Positions 23,948 to 32,568 of a stretch of 64,000 nt of DNA are shown here, piece by piece. The stretch spans positions 496,001 through 560,000 of the forward strand of contig OZ220734.1 in the NCBI GenBank assembly GCA_965116945.1, in the 5' to 3' direction. Made by a program: the position numbers and the translations under genes. The DNA comes from Plut-88900 sp965116945 (GTDB lineage: Bacteria > Chloroflexota > Dehalococcoidia > Plut-88900). The stretch's first letter is position 1. Each line of letters starts with the position of its first letter. The notes beneath the pieces were generated by a model. That model was given only the letters and a program-made list of their open reading frames with translations. It made no database searches and was not told the DNA's origin.

Positions 23948-24868
23948 ATGACTGGCTCACTGACAATTGCGCGGGTATTCGGGATTCCTGTCAGGATAGA
24001 GATAACCTGGCTGATAATCTTCGCCATCCTGCTGATTCCGGGCGGGGTGTACCACTTACCGAACAGATTCCCTCACTGGTCTGCGGTGGAGGTGTGGACG
24101 GTGGCGGGGGTGTACACGCTTCTGTTCTTCGCATCGATATTGCTTCACGAGCTGGCGCACAGCCTTATGGCCAAGCTGCACGGCATCCCGGTGCAGAGCA
24201 TCACCCTGTGGCTGTTCGGGGGCGTGGCGCACCTGACAAAGTCGGCGGACAGGCCGCGTACGGAGGCGCTGATATCGATAGTCGGGCCGGGGACAAACCT
24301 GGTAATCGGGGCTGGGCTGTTCGTGTACCTCTATCTTGTGGGGCCGAGCAACGAGTACGTGGAGGTGCTCGGGGCATACCTGCTCGGGGCCAATGCGATA
24401 CTGGCCATATTCAACCTGATGCCGGGACTGCCTTTGGACGGGGGTCAGCTTGTGAGGTCGGGGGTGTGGGCGATGACGCACAGCCGAGAGAAAGGAACCG
24501 TCATTGCGTCATTGGGTGGGGTTGGGGTGGCGTTGCTGGTCTGCACCGGGGGCGTGAGCCTCATCTACTTCCTGGGAGAATGGCTTAGCGGCCTGTGGCT
24601 GGGGTTCATAGGATTCTGGATGCTGCAGATGGCGATAGCGAATTACAGGGCAGCCAGGACGCGAGAGGCTATCAGCCGTTTCTCGGCGTACCAGGTTATG
24701 TCGCCGTACACAGGGGCGCCCGCGCCTCCCGACGCTCCGCAGGTCCCGGCAGAGGTGAATGCCCTGGCGATACTGGACTTCATGAGGGAAAACGGTGTGC
24801 ACCGGGCATTCGTGACGCGGGACTCGCAGATTGTTGGGGTTATAGAAGTGGGGCTGTCCCGATCGTAG
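23948..24868 (+). CDS. Site-2-protease-type membrane metallopeptidase (M50)
   Basis: A 306-residue intramembrane zinc protease. HELAH at 67-71 lies in a membrane helix and the second zinc site is LMPGLPLDGGQ with Asp164. About six helices are visible. The soluble C-terminus (about 240-306) resembles half of a CBS pair (YQVMSPY, then ENGVHRAFVTRDSQIVGVI), as in the SpoIVFB/S2P branch with cytosolic CBS domains. Such proteases release membrane-held regulators. A TATAAT at 23916-23921 may be its -10 element. The neighbouring Fe-S genes follow 8 bases downstream but have no known link to proteolysis. Confidence 0.87.
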   Translation: MTGSLTIARVFGIPVRIEITWLIIFAILLIPGGVYHLPNRFPHWSAVEVWTVAGVYTLLFFASILLHELAHSLMAKLHGIPVQSITLWLFGGVAHLTKSADRPRTEALISIVGPGTNLVIGAGLFVYLYLVGPSNEYVEVLGAYLLGANAILAIFNLMPGLPLDGGQLVRSGVWAMTHSREKGTVIASLGGVGVALLVCTGGVSLIYFLGEWLSGLWLGFIGFWMLQMAIANYRAARTREAISRFSAYQVMSPYTGAPAPPDAPQVPAEVNALAILDFMRENGVHRAFVTRDSQIVGVIEVGLSRS

Positions 24869-24875
24869 GGAAGAC

Positions 24876-26051
24876 ATGAAGCGTCAGATATACCTAGACC
24901 ACGCTGCTACCACGCCTGTCGACCCCCGGGTGCTGGAGGCGATGCTGCCGTATTTCTCGGAGCACTTTGGCAATGCGTCGGGGGTGTATTCGATCTCGCA
25001 GACGAGCCAGGGTGCGCTGGAAGAGGCCCGGGAGAAGGTGGCGGAGATACTCGGGTGCGCGCCGGACGAGGTGATCTTCACGGGCGGGGCCACGGAGGCG
25101 GACAATGCGGCGATAGCCGGGGCAGCATTGGCGCAGAGGGAGTCGGGGGACCACATTGTTACGTCGGCGATAGAGCACCATGCGGTGTTGCACGCGTGTG
25201 AATCGCTGGATGACTTCGGGTTCGAGACTACATATCTGGGCGTGGATGAATTTGGGAGAGTCGAAGCCGACCGCGTGGTGGAGGCGGTGTCCAAGCGGAC
25301 GAACGTGGTGTCGATCATGCTGGCGAACAACGAAGTGGGGACTATAGAGCCAATTGCTGAGATACGGGAGGCGGTGATGGAACGGGCGGCGGCGCTCGGG
25401 AGGAGGGTGGTGTTTCACACCGACGCTGCCCAGGCGGGGGGTGTGCTGGATCTGAACGTGGACAGGCTGGGTGTGGACATGCTGACGCTGGCTGCGCACA
25501 AGTTCTACGGGCCGAAGGGGGTCGGGATCCTGTACGTGCGCAACGGGACGCCGTTCAGGCCGTTCCAATATGGGGGGAGCCAGGAGGGGAACCGTCGGGC
25601 GGGGACGGAAAATATCCCGCTGATAGTCGGGGCGGCGGAGGCGCTGAGGCTTGCGGTGGAGGAGCAGGGGGAGAACAACGAGCACTGCAAGGCCCTTAGA
25701 GACCGGCTGATCCAAGGCATCCTGACCAGGGTGCCTAACTCGACGCTGAACGGTCACCCGACGGAGCGTCTGCCGAACAACGCCAACTTCTGCATTGACG
25801 GTGCGGCTGGGGAGTCGATCCTGGTGGGGCTGGACGTGGAGGGGATATCGGCATCGAGCGGGAGCGCGTGTACGTCGGGGTCTCTGGACCCTTCGCACGT
25901 GCTGACGGCGATGGGGGTGCCGGCAGAGAGGGCGGTCGGTAGCCTGCGGTTGACGGTGGGGAAGAGCAATGAGAACCGGGACATCGACCGGGTGCTACAG
26001 GTGCTGCCGGAGATAGTGGAGAGGCTTCGAAGGGTGTCGGGGGTGGGGTGA
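24876..26051 (+). CDS. Cysteine desulfurase (IscS/NifS family)
   Basis: A PLP enzyme of 391 residues that takes sulphur from cysteine for Fe-S cluster and tRNA modification. It starts with the family hallmark YLDHAATTPVD; the PLP lysine is Lys209 in AHKFYGPKG and the persulphide Cys is Cys332 in SSGSACTSGS, in the short active-site loop typical of IscS/NifS and not SufS. The IscU-like scaffold gene starts one base after its stop, a clear operon. Confidence 0.93.
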   Translation: MKRQIYLDHAATTPVDPRVLEAMLPYFSEHFGNASGVYSISQTSQGALEEAREKVAEILGCAPDEVIFTGGATEADNAAIAGAALAQRESGDHIVTSAIEHHAVLHACESLDDFGFETTYLGVDEFGRVEADRVVEAVSKRTNVVSIMLANNEVGTIEPIAEIREAVMERAAALGRRVVFHTDAAQAGGVLDLNVDRLGVDMLTLAAHKFYGPKGVGILYVRNGTPFRPFQYGGSQEGNRRAGTENIPLIVGAAEALRLAVEEQGENNEHCKALRDRLIQGILTRVPNSTLNGHPTERLPNNANFCIDGAAGESILVGLDVEGISASSGSACTSGSLDPSHVLTAMGVPAERAVGSLRLTVGKSNENRDIDRVLQVLPEIVERLRRVSGVG

Positions 26052-26052
26052 G

Positions 26053-26433
26053 GTGCCCCGGTATAGCAAGACGTTCCTGGACCATTTCAACAACCCACGC
26101 AACGTGGGGGTGATTGAGGATGCGGAGGGTGTTGGGACGGAGAGGAACGAGGTGTGCGGGGATACGATGACGCTGTACCTGCGGATGAATGGCGAGAGGA
26201 TAGAGGGGGCTAGATTCCAGACGCTGGGGTGCAGCGCTTCGATAGCGGCGAGCAGTGTGACTACGGAACTGGTGACCGGGAAGTCGGTGGGGGAAGCGCG
26301 GGCGCTGACGAGGCATGACGTAGCCGAGGCCCTAGATGGGATACCGCCGGCCAAGCTGCACTCGGCGGTGCTGGCGATTGATGCGCTAAAGGCCGCTTTG
26401 GATGGGGCAGGGGGCAGCGGTCGAGGAAGCTGA
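26053..26433 (+). CDS. IscU/NifU-like Fe-S scaffold protein lacking the third cysteine
   Basis: A 126-residue scaffold. It keeps Cys35 and Asp37 (EVCGDTM) and Cys60 (LGCSAS). At the position of the third cluster ligand, where the family has HCS, it reads Lys-Leu-His-Ser-Ala-Val (Ser104, codon TCG). The start is a GTG one base after the cysteine desulfurase stop. The change could be a working variant using His103 or Ser104, a specialised sulphur carrier, or loss of cluster binding. Confidence 0.88.
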   Translation: MPRYSKTFLDHFNNPRNVGVIEDAEGVGTERNEVCGDTMTLYLRMNGERIEGARFQTLGCSASIAASSVTTELVTGKSVGEARALTRHDVAEALDGIPPAKLHSAVLAIDALKAALDGAGGSGRGS

Positions 26434-26482
26434 TTTCCCTGGAAACATCCGGATTGGGATCTTCGCGCATAGTCCGATTGAG

Positions 26483-26521
26483 AGCCCCCCACCCCAGATT
26501 CCTCGCGGGGCATCGGAATGA
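26483..26521 (+). repeat. Dispersed intergenic repeat (ATTCCTCGCGG...GGAATGAC type), copy 2
   Basis: CCCCACCCCAGATTCCTCGC, then GGGGCATCGGAATGAC, matches the element at 11497-11534 with a few substitutions. It fills most of the 114-bp gap after the scaffold gene. Confidence 0.7.
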
Positions 26522-26547
26522 CAGCATGCAAGACCTCTTAGCAGCAG

Positions 26548-27162
26548 TTGTGCAGAGAACTGATATTGCCTGACGCTGATTCAACACCCGGGCCCAGGAT
26601 TCACCGTCGCATTTTTCATGTAGTGACGACTGCGGCGGTTGCCCTGATGGCGCTAGGGCTGGAGCGAGAGGTAATGATTGGGATCACCGGAGGACTTACC
26701 GGGACTGCGATTGCCCTGGAAGTGTCCCGGCGGTGGTTTCCAAGGCTGAACGACTGGTTCATGTCCCAGACCTCGGTGCTGCTGAAGGAGTCGGAGGCGA
26801 GTCGGGTGCTGGGGAGCACCTACATGGCTGCAGCAAGCCTCCTCGTTTTCCTTTTCTTCGACAAAGAGCTGGCAATACTGGCCTTGATGTACATTGCCGT
26901 AGGTGACCCGCTGGCGGGGGTGGTGGGGAAGCGGTATGGCCGGGTGAAGATAGGCAGCAAGTCGGTGGAGGGGACTTTGACGTTTGCGGTCGGGGCCGGT
27001 GGTGTGGGGTGTGCTTTGATTGCGGGGGGGTTGGACGTGCCTTACTGGGTGGCGCTGGGAGGGGCAGTGGTGGGAGCGCTGGTGGAGCTTGTGCCCAATC
27101 CCCTGGATGACAATTTGACGGTGCCGTCTGTGTCGGGGGTGGTGATGTGGGCAATGGTGTGA
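26548..27162 (+). CDS. CTP-dependent lipid/phytol kinase-like membrane protein (SEC59/DGK1/VTE5 family)
   Basis: About 200 residues with six or more membrane helices. The family motif is VGDPLAGVVGKRYGRVKIG then SKSVEGTL (near 125-150), seen in dolichol, diacylglycerol and phytol kinases that use CTP. Another conserved stretch is ELVPNPLDDNLTVP near the end. In bacteria the natural lipid or isoprenoid alcohol is mostly unknown. The start codon is uncertain: TTG at 26548 is used, and a second TTG at 26566 is equally possible. Confidence 0.75.
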   Translation: MCRELILPDADSTPGPRIHRRIFHVVTTAAVALMALGLEREVMIGITGGLTGTAIALEVSRRWFPRLNDWFMSQTSVLLKESEASRVLGSTYMAAASLLVFLFFDKELAILALMYIAVGDPLAGVVGKRYGRVKIGSKSVEGTLTFAVGAGGVGCALIAGGLDVPYWVALGGAVVGALVELVPNPLDDNLTVPSVSGVVMWAMV

Positions 27163-27199
27163 GACACAGACTAACTTCGCTTTCGCCGATTCGTTAAAG

Positions 27200-28336
27200 G
27201 TGAAGACACGGCATAACGGGATTCCGGGCCTTTTGAACTATCTTGGTACAACGACGATCCTTATTCTGATGGTCGCGACTTTGGTTGCATGCAGTGACGG
27301 AGGTGGAGATTCGACTCCCGCAGAGCGTACTCCCGAGACTGAAGCAAAACCCGAATCGTCTGAGGTCAGCACAATCCAAGAGGACAAGGTTTCGGTCGGC
27401 AAGGACGATTGTGACGCCTCCGACAAGGAAGCGTGGACAAAGGACAAGGAGGAGCTTTCAAAGTCGGAGGGGAGCGTGCTGCGGAGGACATTGACATTGT
27501 TGGAGGGGTTGGGAGGGGAAGTGCACCTAGTGGACCATCCGAGTAGAGGGGACCAGACTGTGTTGGTGACGCCGACGGAATTTGTCGCTGGGGAGACCCC
27601 GCTGGTAGTCTCGTTGCACGGGTTCGGGGGAGACTCCGCCGACCAGAGCGTTTACGTCCCTCTTCACAAACGAGTGAACACCGACGGATTTGGGTTATTG
27701 CTGCCCAACGGTCAGCTCGACGTCCATGGCAACCGGTTCTGGAACCCGACGGACGATTGCTGTGATACGGGCAAGGGTGGAGAGGATGACGTTGCTTACC
27801 TGACTGAACTGGTAGCAGAGGCAAGGAAGATCAAAGACTTCGGGGCGGTGTACTTCTTCGGGTATTCCAACGGCGGGTTTATGTCGAACCACATGGCGTG
27901 CAAGGGGCTGCCCGGGCTACGGGCGGTGGCGAGCCTCGCCGGTACGAGCTACGTGGAGGACTCAAGCTGTGAAGGTGCTCCGCCCGTGTCGGTGCTGCAC
28001 ATCCACGGTACTGGGGACAGCGTTATTTTGTTCGAGGGGGACGAGGGCCGGGCAGACGAGGCGAGTGGAGGAAATCGGGCCTCTTATCTCGGGGCGGGTG
28101 AAATGGTGGAGCGGTGGAGCCGGAAGGCGGGTTGCGAATGGCCCGAGGACCTCGAGCCATATGCGAGCATGGACCTGGACCGGTATGTGTCGGGGGTTGA
28201 AACACAGATGTATCGGGCGGGGTGCGGGGAGGGAATAGGCATTGAGCTTTGGGCGGGGGTGGGGAGCGGGCACAGGCCCGGATATAACGACGATTTTGTG
28301 GATGCCTTGCTGGGCTGGCTTTTGCCGCAAAGATAA
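27200..28336 (+). CDS. Secreted esterase lipoprotein, PHB-depolymerase/feruloyl-esterase-like
   Basis: A 378-residue lipoprotein with lipobox LVAC (Cys31) after an atypically late hydrophobic core. A charged, low-complexity linker follows. The alpha/beta-hydrolase domain starts near 100, with the oxyanion segment VVSLHGFGG, nucleophile elbow GYSNGG, the HIHGTGD block that follows the acid, and a histidine near the C-terminus (GSGHRPGYND). This LpqC/PHB-depolymerase branch hydrolyses polyester or aryl-ester bonds outside the cell. The start is GTG at 27200. It lies 12 bases before another lipoprotein gene, so the two may be cotranscribed. Confidence 0.82.
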   Translation: MKTRHNGIPGLLNYLGTTTILILMVATLVACSDGGGDSTPAERTPETEAKPESSEVSTIQEDKVSVGKDDCDASDKEAWTKDKEELSKSEGSVLRRTLTLLEGLGGEVHLVDHPSRGDQTVLVTPTEFVAGETPLVVSLHGFGGDSADQSVYVPLHKRVNTDGFGLLLPNGQLDVHGNRFWNPTDDCCDTGKGGEDDVAYLTELVAEARKIKDFGAVYFFGYSNGGFMSNHMACKGLPGLRAVASLAGTSYVEDSSCEGAPPVSVLHIHGTGDSVILFEGDEGRADEASGGNRASYLGAGEMVERWSRKAGCEWPEDLEPYASMDLDRYVSGVETQMYRAGCGEGIGIELWAGVGSGHRPGYNDDFVDALLGWLLPQR

Positions 28337-28348
28337 ACGGTTAACTGA

Positions 28349-29734
28349 ATGAATATCTCCCGCTTGAACTTTTGCGCCGGCACAGCAGTCATGCTGATTT
28401 CAATTGTAGGCACGCTCGTGTTGGCTGCGGCCTGCATGGGGCACTCGCCCAGGGCCTCGACTCCCGAGCCTACGGCAACGGCGACCGCTGTGGCGCTCCC
28501 TTCCCCTACAGCGACTCCCACACCGCTTCCAACGCAGGCACCTTCAGCTACGGCTATTCCAGTGCCGGAAACAACCGGGGAGGTAGTGCGGAGGATCACT
28601 GAGCAGGTCTCAGAGTTGCGGGGGCTCCCGGTGATGCAAGACACTCCTACCTTCTTCATCTCTTCCGATCAGATGGCGGAGAACATCAGGCAGAGCATTG
28701 AGGAGGAATATACGCGGGAGGAGGCCGACGTTGAGTCGGAACTCCTGGCCCTACTGGACTTCATTGAGCCAGGCACCGATCTGAAGGAAGTGTTTGCCGA
28801 CCTCTACGCAGGGGCGGTGGTGGGGTACTACGACACGGATACGGGTGAGATGTTCGTCCTTAACGACGGGGACAAGCCCAACCCTGCCGCCAAACACACA
28901 CTGGCACACGAGATAGTCCACGCGCTCCAGGACCAGGCTTTCGATTTGGACGCCTTCCTGCCGGAGGACGAGGAAAACGACGACCTGGCTCGGGCGAAGA
29001 TCGCCCTGGTTGAGGGAGATGCGGTGCTGGCCGCCGCGGAATACCTGAGATCCCACCTGACCCGCTCAGCAATTAGGCAAGTGTACTCTTCAGGAGGAGG
29101 CGCCGATCTTTCGGAGATTCCCCGAGCGTTAATCGAGTTCCTAACATTCCCATATCAGGAAGGGGCGGCGTTCGTGGCTGCTGTACATATGAGTTCGGGC
29201 TGGGACTCTGTGGATACGGCGTACTCAGCACCACCGTTGTCCACGGAACACATCCTGCACCCCGACAAGTACTTTGCGGGGGAGCAACCGGTTACGGTCA
29301 AGCTGCCAAACCTGGCATCAGCTCTCGGGGGTGGGTGGGAGATCCTGGACGAGGGGGTCCTAGGGGAATTCACGATTTCACTTTACCTACGGAACAGATT
29401 GCCCCGGTTCAGGGCGGCTGATGCAGCGGAGATGTGGGGTGGGGATGCTTATGTCCTGATTCGCAACGATGAACAGGATGATTCGGCGGTGGTGTCACAT
29501 TCGGTTTGGGATACGGAGGAGGATGCGCAGGACTTCTTCGATGCGGTGGTGTCGTACTACGAGACGCCGAGGAGCGGGTCGGGGGAAGTCACAACTTCGG
29601 AGTACGGTGTGCGGCGGTGGGACGCAGGTGAGCGGAGCGTATATGTGTCGTTGGAGGGAAACTCGGTCTTGTTGATAATCTCTGAGTCGGGGGTGGTGGT
29701 GGATGTGCTGGCTGGGGAGGGTACGGGGGTTTAG
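28349..29734 (+). CDS. Lipoprotein with HEXXH zinc-peptidase-like motif
   Basis: A 461-residue lipoprotein. The lipobox is LAAAC (Cys29), followed by a PTATATAV-type proline/threonine linker to about residue 70. The mature domain has HEIVH at 187-191 preceded by AAKHTLA, and EGDAVLAAAEY about 35 residues later, which may supply the third ligand, as in gluzincins. A C-terminal domain (330-461) resembles a beta-sandwich. It is probably a surface metallopeptidase or an inactive relative. The family cannot be named from sequence alone. Confidence 0.72.
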   Translation: MNISRLNFCAGTAVMLISIVGTLVLAAACMGHSPRASTPEPTATATAVALPSPTATPTPLPTQAPSATAIPVPETTGEVVRRITEQVSELRGLPVMQDTPTFFISSDQMAENIRQSIEEEYTREEADVESELLALLDFIEPGTDLKEVFADLYAGAVVGYYDTDTGEMFVLNDGDKPNPAAKHTLAHEIVHALQDQAFDLDAFLPEDEENDDLARAKIALVEGDAVLAAAEYLRSHLTRSAIRQVYSSGGGADLSEIPRALIEFLTFPYQEGAAFVAAVHMSSGWDSVDTAYSAPPLSTEHILHPDKYFAGEQPVTVKLPNLASALGGGWEILDEGVLGEFTISLYLRNRLPRFRAADAAEMWGGDAYVLIRNDEQDDSAVVSHSVWDTEEDAQDFFDAVVSYYETPRSGSGEVTTSEYGVRRWDAGERSVYVSLEGNSVLLIISESGVVVDVLAGEGTGV

Positions 29735-29755
29735 TCAGGGATATAGGAGACCCTG

Positions 29756-29764
29756 TGATATAAT
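29756..29764 (+). promoter_or_regulatory. Extended -10 promoter for thioredoxin
   Basis: TG-A-TATAAT at 29756-29764 is a textbook extended -10 element about 75 bases before the thioredoxin ATG. No good -35 is needed for this class. GGAGG precedes the ATG. Confidence 0.65.
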
Positions 29765-29838
29765 TTCCGTAGCAGACTATAGGAAAATAGGCGTCCCGGA
29801 TGCGATAGGACGCCATTTCGAATACCCGGAGGATAGAA

Positions 29839-30165
29839 ATGGGAAAGCCGATTGAGGTAGGAGACGAGAGCTGGAAGAAGGAAGTTCTGGATTCGGATGT
29901 GCCGGTACTGGTGGACTTCTGGGCGCCGTGGTGCGGGCCTTGCCGGATGATCGCGCCGATAGTTGAGGAATTGGCCACCGAATACGAAGGCAAGATGGCG
30001 TTCGCCAAGTTGAACGTGGATGAGGCTCCCGAGGTTACCACGGGCTACCGGATCCGCAGTATTCCCACCGTGATGTTCTTCAAGGGCGGAGAGGTAAAGG
30101 AAACGGTTGTCGGGGCGGTGCCGAAGCGAGAGCTTGTGAAGAAGGTGGAGTCAGTACTGGCGTAA
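29839..30165 (+). CDS. trxA: Thioredoxin
   Basis: A 108-residue cytoplasmic disulphide reductant. The active site is WCGPC (31-35) in the context DFWAPWCGPCRMIAP, and the cis-proline lies in RSIPTVMFF. Length and motifs match classical thioredoxin. It has its own promoter and is closed by a strong terminator before tRNA-Sec, so it is a monocistronic unit. Confidence 0.95.
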   Translation: MGKPIEVGDESWKKEVLDSDVPVLVDFWAPWCGPCRMIAPIVEELATEYEGKMAFAKLNVDEAPEVTTGYRIRSIPTVMFFKGGEVKETVVGAVPKRELVKKVESVLA

Positions 30166-30198
30166 GCCGCAATTCGAAAGCATTAGACGAGTCAGATA

Positions 30199-30239
30199 GG
30201 CCGGGGCGATCGACGCGAGTCGAGCCCCGGCCTTCTTTT
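30199..30239 (+). terminator. Intrinsic terminator after thioredoxin
   Basis: A long stem, GGCCGGGGC paired with GCCCCGGCC, whose loop contains a second stem (TCGAC-GCGA-GTCGA), followed by TTCTTTT. This is the clearest intrinsic terminator in the window. Confidence 0.85.
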
Positions 30240-30267
30240 GTGTGTGTTAGAATCAACCGCCACCCAC

Positions 30268-30366
30268 GGGAGCGGATGGGTCCCGGTGGGCTCCGCGGAC
30301 TTCAAATCCGTCCGGTGGGCTCCCTTCGGCGTCCACGGTGGGTTCGACTCCCTCCCGCTCCCGCCA
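30268..30366 (+). tRNA. selC: tRNA-Sec (anticodon TCA)
   Basis: A 99-nt tRNA including encoded GCCA. The 8-bp acceptor stem is GGGAGCGG / CCGCTCCC. The anticodon arm GGA-CTTCAAA-TCC carries TCA at 30302-30304 and is identical to that of Escherichia coli selC. A long extra arm follows (about 30311-30333), then a T loop GGGTTCGACTCCC. Length, extra arm and anticodon together identify selenocysteine tRNA, not a suppressor. One T-stem position looks mismatched. The genome must therefore encode SelA, SelB, SelD and at least one selenoprotein elsewhere. Confidence 0.93.
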
Positions 30367-30391
30367 CTACATCTATCCAGGAGGACCACGC

Positions 30392-30694
30392 GTGCACGCG
30401 AGAGTAGTAACCCTGAAGGTAACGCCGGAAACTGCCGCGGAAGCGGTGAGACGCTACGAAGAATCGATCGACAACTCCAAGAGGACAGAGGGATACAAGA
30501 TGGGGATACTGCTGACGAACCCGGAGACGGGTAAGGGTTTCTCCATCACGCTGTGGGATACGAAGGAGCAGGTGATCGAGAGGAATACTGACGGGTACTA
30601 CGCCCAGCAGATGAAGACTATGGGAGACGTGTGGGCGGAGCCTCCGATCCTGGAGGACTACGAGGTGAGCGTCTATTACAACCACGACCTTTAG
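30392..30694 (+). CDS. Small ABM-like dimeric barrel protein
   Basis: A protein of 100 residues from a GTG at 30392 with AGGAGG 10 bases upstream. The longer open frame starts inside the tRNA and is not credible. The pattern is a ferredoxin-like dimeric alpha/beta barrel: ARVVTLKVTPETAAEAV, GYKMGILLTNP, GFSITLWDTKEQVI, YEVSVYYNHD. Such proteins include ABM monooxygenases, but no catalytic residue is clear. Its end overlaps the convergent guanylate kinase stop by a few bases. Confidence 0.72.
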   Translation: MHARVVTLKVTPETAAEAVRRYEESIDNSKRTEGYKMGILLTNPETGKGFSITLWDTKEQVIERNTDGYYAQQMKTMGDVWAEPPILEDYEVSVYYNHDL

Positions 30695-31260
30695 GGTCGG
30701 GAGCGCTTGTCCTCCAATATACGCCTGACGCTTTCTACGGCTGCCTGGATGCCGTTTTCCCGGTTGACCACAATGTGGTCAAAGGTATCGGCGGCTTCCA
30801 TTTCCAGCCTGGCGTTTTCCAGCCTGAGGGCCTGGTCTTCAGCTTCGGCAGTTCCTCTGCGCTGAAGCCTGGCTTCAAGGTCTGCCATGTCTTGAGGTGC
30901 GATGAAGATGGTGATGGCGTGGGGGACAAGGCGCTTGATTGAGGCCACTCCCTGGATGTCGGTGCGGAGGATGACGTCCCAGCCATCATCAATCAGTCGG
31001 TCTACATCTGCCCGAGGAACGCCGTACCAGTTGTCGTAGACTCGAGCGTGTTCCAAGAGGGCTTCCTCGGCGATGAGTTCCCGAAAGCGTGCGGTAGAGA
31101 CGAAGTAGTGGTCGAGACCCTCGACCTCGCCGGGTCTGGGGGGACGGGTGGTTACAGTGGCTACCTTTCGGGTGCGTGGCTCTGCCTCGAGGAGTCTTTC
31201 GATAAGGGTGTCTTTGCCCACTCCGCTAGGGCCCGAGAAAACTACGAGAAGCGGGGACAC
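30691..31260 (-). CDS. gmk: Guanylate kinase
   Basis: Phosphorylates GMP to GDP. It has 189 residues with P-loop SGPSGVGKDT (9-18), the GMP-binding stretch VTTRPPRPGEVEGLDHYFVS and the lid region further on. The start is a GTG directly after the aroA stop. Last gene of a tyrA-aroA-gmk unit; the mixing of aromatic amino acid and nucleotide genes looks like simple operon packing. Confidence 0.94.
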   Translation of the reverse strand: MSPLLVVFSGPSGVGKDTLIERLLEAEPRTRKVATVTTRPPRPGEVEGLDHYFVSTARFRELIAEEALLEHARVYDNWYGVPRADVDRLIDDGWDVILRTDIQGVASIKRLVPHAITIFIAPQDMADLEARLQRRGTAEAEDQALRLENARLEMEAADTFDHIVVNRENGIQAAVESVRRILEDKRSRP

Positions 31261-31261
31261 G

Positions 31262-32566
31262 TCAGCTGGACCTCAGGGATTCCAGGTCTTCCCAGAAGCC
31301 GGGGTAGGAGACATCGACGCATTCGGGGCCGTAGATTATGGTCTCTTCCTGGGCGAGAAGCCCAGCTATGCCAAGGGTCATGGCAAGACGGTGGTCCCCA
31401 TGGCTGCGGCATAGTGAGCCCTTCAGATTGGTCGGGCCTCTTATGATCATGCCGTCGGGGAGTTCTTCGATATCAGCGCCCAGTTTTCGGAGTTCGGAGG
31501 TGGTGGCGCTTATCCTGTCTGACTCCTTGACGCGGAGCTCGGCAGCGTCCCGGATAATGGTCTCGCCGTCGGCCTGGGTAGCAGCAAGGGCGATGATGGG
31601 GATCTCATCGATGACGTTGGGGATCACATCACCCTCGATGGTCACGCCTATCAAGTGGCCGCTTTCGACGGAGATATCAGCAAGGGGCTCAGCGCCGGCG
31701 GGAGGGAGGTCTTCCAGGGTTATGGTTGCACCCATTGACCTGAGAACGTGAACTATACCGATGCGGCTAGGATTCACTCCAACCCTGGAGAGGCGGATTC
31801 GGGCGTGGGGGTGTGCGGCGGCTAGCACGAGCCACGGGGCCGCAGAGCTGATGTCACCCGGCACCTGAATGTCGATTGCGTTTAACTCACTGGGCTCGAG
31901 TTCCACGTTAGCACCTTTGGCAGATATGCGGGCGCCCATGGTGGCGAGCATCCTGGTGGTGTGATCCCGGCTTGCGGAGGCCTGATTAACGATGGTCCGC
32001 CCTTCAGCGCCCAAACCTGCCAACAGGACAGCAGTTTTGACCTGTGCACTCATTACAGCGGGTGAGTATTCGATGCCGCGAAGCTTCGCTCCCTTGATAA
32101 CGATGGGAGGGTAGCTTTCATCGGCGCGGGCAAAGATGTCGGCACCCATGTGGCGGAGGGGGTCTATCACACGCCGCATGGGGCGATGGACAATGGAGTC
32201 GTCGCCGGTCATAACGGAGAGGAAGGGGAGAGAGGCGAGGATGCCGGACATAACCCGCATTGTGGTGCCGCTGTTGCGGACGTCGAGGACCTGCTCGGGT
32301 TCACGGAAGCCCTCGCGTCCATGCCCTTCAATGGTGATGTTGATACCGCGTGCGCTGGGGGCTGGGTCTTCGACCCGGATATCGATGCCGAGGGCCTGGA
32401 GGCAGGCAATGGTTGCTGCGGTGTCGGCACCGTGGAGGAAGTTGCTAATGCTGGTGACACCGTGGGCGAGGCTGCCGAGCATTACAGCCCGGTGGGATAT
32501 GCTCTTGTCGCCGGGGGGCTCAATCTCCCCCAGAATTGAGGCAGCAGGACTTACCTGGTAGGGCAA
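31262..32566 (-). CDS. aroA: 3-phosphoshikimate 1-carboxyvinyltransferase (EPSP synthase)
   Basis: Sixth step of the shikimate pathway: joins phosphoenolpyruvate to shikimate-3-phosphate. The protein has 434 residues with PPGDKSISHRAVMLGSLAHG near the start (Lys and Ser of the S3P site), LDVRNSGTTMRVMSG, and RVKESDRI and GDHRLAMTLG in the C-terminal half. The gene lies two bases after tyrA and directly before gmk, so it is translated as part of one transcript. Confidence 0.95.
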   Translation of the reverse strand: MPYQVSPAASILGEIEPPGDKSISHRAVMLGSLAHGVTSISNFLHGADTAATIACLQALGIDIRVEDPAPSARGINITIEGHGREGFREPEQVLDVRNSGTTMRVMSGILASLPFLSVMTGDDSIVHRPMRRVIDPLRHMGADIFARADESYPPIVIKGAKLRGIEYSPAVMSAQVKTAVLLAGLGAEGRTIVNQASASRDHTTRMLATMGARISAKGANVELEPSELNAIDIQVPGDISSAAPWLVLAAAHPHARIRLSRVGVNPSRIGIVHVLRSMGATITLEDLPPAGAEPLADISVESGHLIGVTIEGDVIPNVIDEIPIIALAATQADGETIIRDAAELRVKESDRISATTSELRKLGADIEELPDGMIIRGPTNLKGSLCRSHGDHRLAMTLGIAGLLAQEETIIYGPECVDVSYPGFWEDLESLRSS

Positions 32567-32568
32567 TG

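Noticed and set aside
23920..24588. 222-codon frame overlapping the site-2 protease start
   Set aside because: Gly/Arg-rich translation without domain; the overlapping frame has HELAH and the Asp-Gly motif.
24894..25898. 334-codon open frame on the minus strand, antisense to the cysteine desulfurase gene
   Set aside because: Arg/Pro/His-rich translation with no domain, directly opposite a clear iscS gene; a high-GC shadow.
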